A stretch of 38,201 bases of DNA from a virus, in IMG/VR virus record IMGVR_UViG_3300017726_000019, positions 1-38,201 of that record. One strand, given 5' to 3'. Made by a program: the position numbers and the translations under genes. This document shows positions 29,808 through 37,034 of this stretch, piece after piece (the first letter of the stretch is position 1; the number at the start of each line of letters is the position of its first letter). The notes beneath the pieces are model-generated. The model had not been told where the DNA came from and made no database searches. It was given only the letters and a program-made list of their open reading frames with translations.

Positions 29808-30947
29808 TCAGTTTTTAGCAAATGAAGAAAGTGTCTTCAGGTATGCTGCCATGGATCCAGAAACTACTTCTGGAGCTGCGTCTGCACCTTCAGATAACGT
29901 CTCAGTTTTTGCTTTTGGAGTTGCTTTGGTAGAGAAATAAGATTCTCTGAGCATTTCCAATTTTTCACGATATTTTTCTTCACTTTCAAACTCAACACTT
30001 TCAGCAAGTGAAGCGAGCTTTTCTTTCTGTGTCTCGGCAAGACCACCAGAAACTTGATCAAGAATACCCTCAGCAACAGTCTCTGCGAGACGGGAGTTTA
30101 GGGAAACATTCTTCTCAATTTGCTCGTTGAGTTTAGTCTCCATTTCATCAAGTTTTTCTACCATGCTATCAATTACATTATACTTTTCTTCAGGGATTGT
30201 TACATAATGAGTTTCAAAAAGATCCTTCATTCCAGAGAGGAAGGATTCAGTCATTTCTGCCTTAAGTGCGTGTTCGATTGCAAGTTCGTTCTCGGACACC
30301 CACTCATCAGCAACATATTCTAGATAAGAGTCTACACGTGCGGTTAGACCCTCTTGAATTTCCACTACTTCTTCAAGTAGTTTTTCTTCGTATTGTGCTT
30401 CTAGACCTTCTTTAACTTGTGCAACCTTTGCATTGATTGCAGTTTCAAAGATGGTTTTTGCTTTTTCTTGGAATTCTTCGGAGAGTTCCTCACCTTGGAG
30501 AAGTGCGTTAACATCTTCCTCCATATCATATTCAGCAACAACCTCAACTTCTTCGGTTGATTCTTCTTCAGAAACAACTTCCTCTTCAGTAGTCTCTTCT
30601 TCAGATACTACTTCTTCTTCTGTGGTTTCTTCTTCAGCAACCACTTCATCAGTGATTTCCTCTTCTTCCTTCATGCCAGCAGGCATTGCATCTGCTTTAC
30701 CAGCAGACTTAGTAACAACATCTCTAACTTGCTTGAGTGTTGCACCTGGTTCTTTGAGTTTTGCTGAATCGTCGTCAGACTTATAATTCTCGGGAGTAGG
30801 ACCACCGAGATCTTCTACAGAAGCAAGTTGAGTTCCAGGATCTGCCATTGTGGGCATTGGATCTGCTTTAGCAGCTCCAGAGTTAACAGCAGTACTGGAT
30901 TGCTTTGTGCCTACTTCCATTTCCTGTAAATTGTTGTCACTAGACAT
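29808..30947 (-). CDS. 22: Prohead scaffold protein gp22
   Basis: Core protein on which the capsid assembles and which gp21 then digests. It is 379 aa against 269 in T4. The identification rests on its place between gp21 and gp23, its acidity and its long helical part (residues 150-310). The N-terminal 95 residues are Ser/Pro/Asp-rich, followed by an acidic tandem repeat. A consensus late promoter lies 46 nt upstream, and GGAG precedes the ATG. Confidence 0.85.
   Translation of the reverse strand: MSSDNNLQEMEVGTKQSSTAVNSGAAKADPMPTMADPGTQLASVEDLGGPTPENYKSDDDSAKLKEPGATLKQVRDVVTKSAGKADAMPAGMKEEEEITDEVVAEEETTEEEVVSEEETTEEEVVSEEESTEEVEVVAEYDMEEDVNALLQGEELSEEFQEKAKTIFETAINAKVAQVKEGLEAQYEEKLLEEVVEIQEGLTARVDSYLEYVADEWVSENELAIEHALKAEMTESFLSGMKDLFETHYVTIPEEKYNVIDSMVEKLDEMETKLNEQIEKNVSLNSRLAETVAEGILDQVSGGLAETQKEKLASLAESVEFESEEKYREKLEMLRESYFSTKATPKAKTETLSEGADAAPEVVSGSMAAYLKTLSSFAKN
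30528..30659 (-). repeat. Acidic 11-residue tandem repeat in gp22
   Basis: Residues 97-140 of gp22 consist of four 11-residue (33-bp) units of the form TTEEEVVSEEE; two are identical and the outer ones are diverged. Such repeats can expand or shrink by slippage and may act as a spacer or charge-based sorting element in the scaffold. Confidence 0.8.
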
Positions 30948-30992
30948 TTGAGACTCTCCGTTTATCTTTTAGTAGATTAGATTAACTATATT

Positions 30993-31000
30993 TATTTATA
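30993..31000 (-). promoter_or_regulatory. Late promoter TATAAATA before gp22
   Basis: A perfect TATAAATA lies 46 nt before the gp22 ATG, the motif that gp55 recognises in T4-like phages. It sits in the longest gap of the virion block, which has no other feature. Confidence 0.82.
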
Positions 31001-31030
31001 AATTAAATTATTTTATGTAAGTACCACTAC

Positions 31031-31681
31031 TTATAGTGAATTTAAAAAGTCGTTGAATAGACCTAACTTATGCTCTTCCAATGCTTTTTGATCTACTAAC
31101 GTATTAATTCTACGTGCAGTCTTAGCAGCAATTTGTTCACGAAGGATTCCTCCTTGCCAAACCCATTCCTTTCCTTCCATGATTCCTGAAACAAAAGCAT
31201 CGGGTGCAGAAGGATCGGCAACAATATCAGCAGCAGTTGCCAACATGAAGTCTTCACCAACTTCAGAATAACCTTCCTTAGTTGGACGAAGTGATCCAAT
31301 TCCTCTAGAAGAAACTCCGAGCATCACACCTTCTTTAAGAAGAGACTCGGCAATTTTACCCATTGGTGTTGATAGGATTTGTGCCTTACCAATAAAGTCA
31401 TTTCCCTTTTGCTCAAGAGAAACGATTTTATGAGAAACACGATCAAGATTGATAGTTGGACCATCTGGATGACCTAGTTCACCTAGAGCACGACCTTTTG
31501 AAATGTGCTCATCAGTATATCTCTTTACCTCACGTTCCATTACGTTAAGACGATATACTCTGCCGTTACGGTTTTGTTGTTCGGTTTGGAGAAAAGGTCC
31601 TTGAATATAAAGAGTTTTCTTACCGTTTCTTGTTTCGGTAATAACCTCTACCTTTTCGATTTCTTCTCTGATTAGTTTCAT
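31031..31681 (-). CDS. 21: Prohead core protease gp21
   Basis: Serine protease that cleaves scaffold and capsid proteins during head maturation; 216 aa (T4 gp21 is 212). The start MKLIREEIEKVEVITE is T4-like. GELGHPDGPTINLDRVSHKI gives the catalytic His region, and LGVSSRGIGSL gives the nucleophilic Ser. I placed the start at 31681, two bases after the stop of the 89-aa gene. The frame stays open to 31741, but that would overlap the upstream gene and add a Cys-rich stretch not found in the family. Confidence 0.93.
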   Translation of the reverse strand: MKLIREEIEKVEVITETRNGKKTLYIQGPFLQTEQQNRNGRVYRLNVMEREVKRYTDEHISKGRALGELGHPDGPTINLDRVSHKIVSLEQKGNDFIGKAQILSTPMGKIAESLLKEGVMLGVSSRGIGSLRPTKEGYSEVGEDFMLATAADIVADPSAPDAFVSGIMEGKEWVWQGGILREQIAAKTARRINTLVDQKALEEHKLGLFNDFLNSL

Positions 31682-31683
31682 GG

Positions 31684-31953
31684 TTACGCAGTAAATCCGA
31701 CTTTTGCACCTAAGACTGTAGCAGCTGCAGCAAATATACAATGTGAGTATTGCTTTTCAACAAATTCAACAGAATTTCCTGGAAGGGTAATTGAACCAAC
31801 AACGTTTCCACCTTGAGTTTCTACCACAGTAACTAAACGTGCAGTAGCAGAATTATTTACGAGTCTAACTACAGATGCTTGAGAGAAGCTAGTAGCAGTA
31901 CCAGTTGTTGTTGGACAGGCTGCCTCAGCACCCAACAATAATGTTCTAGCCAT
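31684..31953 (-). CDS. Unknown virion-block protein, 89 aa
   Basis: A small protein, rich in Ala, Thr and Val and without charged clusters. FSQASVVRLVNNSATARLVT, then VVGSITLPGNSVEFVEKQYS and VLGAKVGF, look like a small beta-sandwich. The end GFTA could be an exposed tail. In T4 this place (between gp67 and gp21) holds gp68, to which I see no resemblance. It could be a decoration or tail-fibre-like small virion protein. It has a perfect late promoter of its own at 31977-31984, which suggests high late expression. Confidence 0.7.
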   Translation of the reverse strand: MARTLLLGAEAACPTTTGTATSFSQASVVRLVNNSATARLVTVVETQGGNVVGSITLPGNSVEFVEKQYSHCIFAAAATVLGAKVGFTA

Positions 31954-31976
31954 AGTACAAAAGTGCTTTTATAAGT

Positions 31977-31984
31977 TATTTATA
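31977..31984 (-). promoter_or_regulatory. Late promoter TATAAATA overlapping the gp67 stop
   Basis: TATAAATA on the minus strand contains the TAA stop codon of the gp67-like gene and lies 24 nt before the 89-aa gene. It is a perfect match to the T4-type late motif. Confidence 0.78.
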
Positions 31985-32141
31985 CTTCTTCTTCCTCAGT
32001 CTCATCAAAGACTGCACTACCAATAGATGGTTTCAAAGCATCAATCTTTTCTGCACTTTTTGCAAAAAGCATATTTTTAATTTTATCACTAATATTAGTG
32101 GGTGACTCATCTTGCAGAATCATATCCATTAGATCATCCAT
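31980..32141 (-). CDS. 67: Prohead core peptide, gp67-like, 53 aa
   Basis: A 53-codon frame: MDDLMDMILQDESPTNISDK, then KNMLFAKSAEKIDAL and an acidic tail FDETEEEEV. Position directly after the portal gene, small size and acidic composition match gp67, the internal core peptide that gp21 cleaves (T4 gp67 is 80 aa). It is shorter than in T4, as in other marine relatives. A late-promoter-like AATAAATA lies 24 nt upstream, overlapping the gp20 stop. Confidence 0.75.
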   Translation of the reverse strand: MDDLMDMILQDESPTNISDKIKNMLFAKSAEKIDALKPSIGSAVFDETEEEEV

Positions 32142-32164
32142 GATTTTAATTTAAGTAACGTTTT

Positions 32165-32172
32165 TATTTATT
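32165..32172 (-). promoter_or_regulatory. Possible late promoter AATAAATA before gp67
   Basis: AATAAATA on the minus strand overlaps the gp20 stop (TAA) and lies 24 nt before the gp67 ATG. The same variant occurs before gp18, supporting it as a late motif of this phage. Confidence 0.5.
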
Positions 32173-33847
32173 AGATCTCACCATCTTTGAGATCTTTCGC
32201 ACCAATTTCTGGTGCTGCAGTTGCCTGAGCATCTGCATTCATGTCGGGTTCCATGACTGGTTTACCCAAATCACCACCACCTTCAGGTGCAAATGGCATT
32301 CCCGTTTGTGGATCAATTGTTGCTGGATCTGGAATAATACCAGTTTTAATTTCCTTATCGATGAGTTTATCCTGCTCAACAATTTCCTCATCAGTTTGAC
32401 GAAGAATTTTTCTTCTTAGATAATCTTGTGAGAAATACTTTCCAACATATGGTTCTGCAGTTGCAACCATATTAAGTCTCTCAGTCATTAACTCAGTTTC
32501 TTTGAGTTCTGAGAAGTGGTTATCGTATAGGAAGTCATATTGAATATGCTCACTCATAATCTCCCAATCTTCAGGAGTAACAATATTCTTAAGAATAAGT
32601 TGAGTCTTTAGCATATCACTGAACATATTTGAGAATCTTTTTCTCAAACGTCCAACAAACTTGGTAAACTTGAGTTCGTCTCTCAGAATCTCGGAAGAAC
32701 GACCAAGATTAAAACCACTATCACTATCCATTCTTGATGGTGGAACATTTAGTGACTGATATAGTTTCTTCTTAAAGTAATCAATATCGGTAATTTCACC
32801 CAGATTTTGACCACCTGGTAGAGTTGTGATCTCAGTACCACGACCACCTTCACGACGAGGCAACCAGAAATCTTCAAGCATACTCATATGCTTTTTATCG
32901 TCACGAATCTCACCAGTGCTAGAATCATACACGAGTTTGTTACGGTATCTACTCATAACATCACGCAGATACTGTTCTGCTTTCTGCTTAGGTAGATTAC
33001 CAACATCAATGTAGAAAATTCTACGTTCTGGTGCTCTACTCAAACGATAGATTACCAAAGAGTCCTCAATCATTCTAAGTTGATTGAGTGACTTAATTGC
33101 TTTGTGTAGATATGAAAGAGTTGATCCCTTATTTCTATCTACAAGACCAGAAGTACAATATGCAATTGAATCTTTTGAAATTTTTACACCCTTAGAATCA
33201 TTCATTCCACCAGCTGCCTGGTTTGGATATTGAAGTTTTGGAGTGTACATAAAGTATTCTTCTACTTCAGGAAACACATAATCCATTGGATCTTCAGTGT
33301 TCTTTCTAACTATAACATTTGGATTACTATTATCCTTTTTAGTCTTACGAACATAACGCATTTTCATTGCGTCAATATAACGTAATTCTTGGATACCTTC
33401 CTGAGGGTTTTTTAAATCAATTACCTTATGGTAATAAAGTCTTCCATCAATATACCAATTTCTATAAATTTCGTGAGACTTCTTATCAAAATCCAATAAA
33501 TCTAGAATAGTCTTAAATTCTTCTCTAATTTTAGTTTTAATACCATCACTGGCATTGAGATTTGATAACTCAATTTTTACTGGTGAATCATCAGAATCTG
33601 AAACAATTGCTTCATTTACAATATCTTCAATAGCGCTATCTACTTCAGGATGCAGAGACATTTCCCTATATCTTCTAAGCAAATCGAACTCTGTTCGATA
33701 TACACCTTCTATATCAACATAAGATCCAAAAAATCCCGTACTCAAATAGTGGTCAACCCCGTCCTCATTATTTGGAGGAACAGGGGAGACTACTGACGGT
33801 GACTTAGGGTCTGAATCTTCAATTGAAAATCCAAAAAGTCTAGCCAT
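32171..33847 (-). CDS. 20: Portal protein gp20
   Basis: Dodecameric portal through which DNA enters the head; 558 aa (T4 gp20 is 524). LLRRYREMSLHPEVDSAIED and IVNEAIVSDS near the N-terminus, LYYHKVIDLKNPQEGIQELR and DMSRYRNKL-type helices (RDVMSRYRNKLVYDSSTGE) are typical gp20 blocks, as is LPGGQNLGEITDIDYFKKKL. The Pro/Gly-rich C-terminal 50 residues are variable in the family. Confidence 0.96.
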   Translation of the reverse strand: MARLFGFSIEDSDPKSPSVVSPVPPNNEDGVDHYLSTGFFGSYVDIEGVYRTEFDLLRRYREMSLHPEVDSAIEDIVNEAIVSDSDDSPVKIELSNLNASDGIKTKIREEFKTILDLLDFDKKSHEIYRNWYIDGRLYYHKVIDLKNPQEGIQELRYIDAMKMRYVRKTKKDNSNPNVIVRKNTEDPMDYVFPEVEEYFMYTPKLQYPNQAAGGMNDSKGVKISKDSIAYCTSGLVDRNKGSTLSYLHKAIKSLNQLRMIEDSLVIYRLSRAPERRIFYIDVGNLPKQKAEQYLRDVMSRYRNKLVYDSSTGEIRDDKKHMSMLEDFWLPRREGGRGTEITTLPGGQNLGEITDIDYFKKKLYQSLNVPPSRMDSDSGFNLGRSSEILRDELKFTKFVGRLRKRFSNMFSDMLKTQLILKNIVTPEDWEIMSEHIQYDFLYDNHFSELKETELMTERLNMVATAEPYVGKYFSQDYLRRKILRQTDEEIVEQDKLIDKEIKTGIIPDPATIDPQTGMPFAPEGGGDLGKPVMEPDMNADAQATAAPEIGAKDLKDGEI

Positions 33848-33882
33848 AATTTAATTGCTAAGTTTTACCTATTTAGTAGATG

Positions 33883-34530
33883 TTATCTGAGGGTTCCAGG
33901 ACCACCTGCCATTTCAAAGTACTGAACTTGGAATTCGACGGTGAATTCTTCGATGGTGTCTGAGGTGTCGTAAGAAAGATCAATTGCAGAAACATTAGTT
34001 GGGAAAATGTCAATGAAATTGTAAGTTCTTAGAACAGTGCTATCACCACTTCCAGAAGAACCGCCACCAGGACCAGCAGAACCAACCTTGTCACGAACTT
34101 TAGTTCCTTCAAGTTTGTCGGATCTACCAAGTTGATGAACAGTTGCATTCCTCATATAAGAGGTTGGGTTAACTGCACCAGTTGCGTTATCAAGTTTGGA
34201 GAGTAAGTTCATCCATGCCTCGAAAGCATGTCTGATCTTAAAGTCTTCATCGTTGATAATTGTAACAGTCCAGGTATCGAAGGTGCGGTCTCCCGCAACC
34301 TTCAATGTTCTACCTCTAAAAGGAATTTCGATTGCTGCAACGTTAGATGCTGGAAGTTGAGCTGTTTTGCAGAAGAATCTGAAATCAACTTTTTCTTCAG
34401 ATCCCCAGAAAGATTTTACTTCTGCTGGGAAATCATCTAACTGAACTTCAAAGATATTTGGTCTTGCACCACCACCAGCAAGTCTGGTTTTGAATGATGA
34501 CAGATTTTTGAGGCTTGGGTTGTTTGCCAT
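33883..34530 (-). CDS. 19: Tail tube protein gp19
   Basis: Stacks in hexameric rings to form the tail tube inside the sheath; 215 aa (T4 gp19 is 163). RPNIFEVQLDDFP at the N-terminus, then FFCKTAQLPASNVAAIEIPF and RTFDTWTVTIINDEDFKIRH, are the tube signature. It is longer than T4 gp19 because of an insert with GSAGPGGGSSGSGDST (residues about 147-165), a Gly/Ser loop that may be exposed. AGGGAG precedes the ATG. Confidence 0.95.
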   Translation of the reverse strand: MANNPSLKNLSSFKTRLAGGGARPNIFEVQLDDFPAEVKSFWGSEEKVDFRFFCKTAQLPASNVAAIEIPFRGRTLKVAGDRTFDTWTVTIINDEDFKIRHAFEAWMNLLSKLDNATGAVNPTSYMRNATVHQLGRSDKLEGTKVRDKVGSAGPGGGSSGSGDSTVLRTYNFIDIFPTNVSAIDLSYDTSDTIEEFTVEFQVQYFEMAGGPGTLR

Positions 34531-34552
34531 TTTAGTTTACGCTCCCTAATTT

Positions 34553-34560
34553 AATTTATA
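34553..34560 (-). promoter_or_regulatory. Late promoter-like TATAAATT before gp19
   Basis: TATAAATT on the minus strand, 7 of 8 bases of the late motif, lies 23 nt before the gp19 start and directly after the gp18 stop. Confidence 0.6.
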
Positions 34561-34571
34561 AAAAATGAATA

Positions 34572-36734
34572 TCAAACTCTGCCAGCAACTTCTTCAAAAC
34601 TAATACCTGTGCGTGTTGCAACAAATGTTAGAGTGACGTAGTTGATTGACTTTGTAGGCTTGAGGAAAATGTCAGCCCTGAACTCATTGTTGTCAATGAT
34701 ATCGGGAGTGTTATTAGATTCATCACAAACAACTAGGAATCCGTAAAGACCTCTCTTTGCTTGAACATCACGTAAGTATGGTTCGACAATGTTGATGAAG
34801 TTTGCTCTTGTGATCTCATCGTTGAGTTCAAAGAGTTGTGCATCACCAGCACTCTTGAGTGATTGCTCGACTGTAAGGAACAGACGACGAACATTGATTC
34901 TGTCGAATGCGGAGTTATAACCTAGTGCAGTCTTATCACCAAAGAGGATAATTCCAGTTCCAGGAGAATTGACAATTGAGTTAATTCTCTTAGGATAGAG
35001 ACGATCTCTTTGTGCCTTATTAGGATTGTATGCGAGTTTAACTGCATTGTTGATAACACCTCTCTGCTGACCAGCAGGTGAGAACCAAGGATATGCTTCA
35101 ATAGAAGTTCTTACACAAAGACCAGCAACGTCTGCATTCGTTGGAATGTAACGGAATCTGTTATTGAATCTATCGTAAGTGTACTTATATCCAGTATCAA
35201 AGATTGCATAAGAAGAGGATGCAAGTGGTGAATAGAACTCAAGAATATTGGATGTTTGAGTTTCTGTATTTGCAATATCAACGACATCAGTACGATGTGG
35301 TGAAATTACAGCAATACAATCCTTTCTACCTTCAGCAATTGCGATAAGTTCCTGTGCTTTTGCTTGGGACTCATACTTATTGGTACAACCAGGACCCATG
35401 ATTAGGTAATCAAGTGGGAATTCTTCTTCATTGTTGAAGAGTCTGTATGAAGAAACGATATCTCCAAGAGATGCTTGCATTCTGTTAGAACCAGTTGCAT
35501 AATCCTTACCACCCTTTAAGGTGTAAGTAATATTGCCGACTGATGCAAAAGAAACATCCTGTGCATCCTGACCCCAAAGTCCTGCAGCAGTTGAAATACC
35601 TGCTTTAGTTTGTGCAATATCTTCGTTGCCACTTCCGTCAGAGACATTATCACCAACGTAGATGTACTCTGAGAAGTCTGCAAGGTATTGGGGATAGTAG
35701 ATTTTCTGAGGTGAATTGACTGCAGATACTGCGTCTTTTGCCTTAGAGAGACCAATATGCTTCTCAAGAAGATTTCCTTTGATTCCAGTTACACTACCAT
35801 AGTCATCGATGACTGCTACGTGCATTTCATCAGATCTACCACTTCTTTCATTAGCATAGTTGCTAGTTCCAGGTTTTGGTGCAAGCTGACTCCAGTAAAT
35901 GATTCCGTTATCTAATGAAATTGTTTGTTGATCATACCAATCTTTGCTTGCACTAACAGTTGCACCAGCACCAGCACCGATTTGAATCTCACCTACAGAT
36001 CCACCAATATTTGCAGATGCAGGGAAAGATGCTACTTCAGAAGATTCTGAATAATCTAGTACATATGCAGTAGACGCAGCAGATACTCTTTGAACAACCT
36101 TAACAGTAAGATCAGTTCCGTTAATTTCGGTAACAACACCTTCTAGTCTTTGACCAGATAGTGATGAGGTTGAACCTCCAGAAACTAGGACTTCATTATT
36201 GTATCTGTAAGTAACAGCAGAACCAACAGTTACATTAGTTGCATCAGATACAGTTAGGATTTGATCTCCTCTGTCGTCAATGAAAGCAACCTTAAGATCA
36301 TTTGCCCACTCGCCAGGAGTTTTGGAAGCAAATGAATAATTTGCTACCTCGTCAGCATGATTTAAGTTATAGTCATCAATATTTTTAATTTTTAGTGATG
36401 CATCCCCAACAGATGAGGTTGTCTGGTCAGCAGCAATTGCTGCGTTTGCATTAACTAGATTACTTCCATCTGTTCTTACTACCTTAAGGACTCCTCCATA
36501 AGATAAGAAAGAAGATGCTGACATCCAGTACTCGTACTGACTATCTGTTGAAATTGGTTTACCGAAAACATTGATTAGTTCTTGTTCGGTAGAAACATCA
36601 ATAGGATAATCGATAGGACCGATTGCAAACGGTGCAGCAATAGCACCAATATTATCTAATACATTATCAGCTCTTCCAACAGTTAAGTCAACCTCTCGGA
36701 TTAATACTCCTGGAGATAATTGAGGAGTCGCCAT
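34572..36734 (-). CDS. 18: Contractile tail sheath protein gp18
   Basis: Forms the contracting sheath; 720 aa (T4 gp18 is 659). LSPGVLIREVDLTVG at the N-terminus and AIAAPFAIGPIDYPIDVST are the family start. LKGGKDYATGSNRMQASLGD and YLIMGPGC lie in the middle. At the C-terminus, SPAGQQRGVINNAVKLAYNP, NVRRLFLTVEQSL and FLVVCDESNNTPDIIDNNEF form the conserved core that makes the sheath lattice. The variable middle (residues 150-300) is the outer domain. GGAG precedes the ATG. Confidence 0.97.
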   Translation of the reverse strand: MATPQLSPGVLIREVDLTVGRADNVLDNIGAIAAPFAIGPIDYPIDVSTEQELINVFGKPISTDSQYEYWMSASSFLSYGGVLKVVRTDGSNLVNANAAIAADQTTSSVGDASLKIKNIDDYNLNHADEVANYSFASKTPGEWANDLKVAFIDDRGDQILTVSDATNVTVGSAVTYRYNNEVLVSGGSTSSLSGQRLEGVVTEINGTDLTVKVVQRVSAASTAYVLDYSESSEVASFPASANIGGSVGEIQIGAGAGATVSASKDWYDQQTISLDNGIIYWSQLAPKPGTSNYANERSGRSDEMHVAVIDDYGSVTGIKGNLLEKHIGLSKAKDAVSAVNSPQKIYYPQYLADFSEYIYVGDNVSDGSGNEDIAQTKAGISTAAGLWGQDAQDVSFASVGNITYTLKGGKDYATGSNRMQASLGDIVSSYRLFNNEEEFPLDYLIMGPGCTNKYESQAKAQELIAIAEGRKDCIAVISPHRTDVVDIANTETQTSNILEFYSPLASSSYAIFDTGYKYTYDRFNNRFRYIPTNADVAGLCVRTSIEAYPWFSPAGQQRGVINNAVKLAYNPNKAQRDRLYPKRINSIVNSPGTGIILFGDKTALGYNSAFDRINVRRLFLTVEQSLKSAGDAQLFELNDEITRANFINIVEPYLRDVQAKRGLYGFLVVCDESNNTPDIIDNNEFRADIFLKPTKSINYVTLTFVATRTGISFEEVAGRV

Positions 36735-36768
36735 GTTTTTCTCCGTGTGATTCAGTTTATCTAAAAAA

Positions 36769-36776
36769 TATTTATT
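36769..36776 (-). promoter_or_regulatory. Late promoter-like AATAAATA before gp18
   Basis: AATAAATA on the minus strand lies 35 nt before the gp18 ATG in an otherwise empty 78-nt gap, one base from the late consensus. Confidence 0.6.
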
Positions 36777-36812
36777 AAAATGTCACTTTTCATGTGGGAA
36801 ACTTGACGTGAA

Positions 36813-37034
36813 CTACCAATCTGGATATCCCCATGAATTATCACTCTTCTTATTCTTCATAATTCTCCTTATCGTACATTCTTTACACTCATATGAATAT
36901 GAAGATGCTACTGGTCCTCTATCTTTACGGGTTCTATAAAATTCACTTACAAGATTCTTAGACTGACCACAAACTCTGCATTCTCTATCATATAGTAATA
37001 GATGACCTAGTTTAATTTGCTCATCAAAATCCAT
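36813..37034 (-). CDS. Small zinc-ribbon protein between gp17 and gp18, 73 aa
   Basis: It has two CxxC pairs, ECRVCGQSK and YECKECTIRR, separated by 27 residues with SEFYRTRKDRG, so one zinc ion is likely bound. The layout resembles the zinc-binding half of HNH/endonuclease VII-type phage proteins but lacks a clear catalytic His. In T4 this place (gp17-gp18) has no such gene; gp16, the small terminase, lies on the other side of gp17. The ATG shares a base with the gp17 stop. It may assist packaging. Confidence 0.7.
   Translation of the reverse strand: MDFDEQIKLGHLLLYDRECRVCGQSKNLVSEFYRTRKDRGPVASSYSYECKECTIRRIMKNKKSDNSWGYPDW

Noticed and set aside
31681-31741. Extended gp21 start with a Cys-rich leader (MYICCSCYSLRC)
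   Set aside because: This stretch overlaps the coding sequence of the 89-aa gene in another frame, and the family's proteins start at MKLIREEI.
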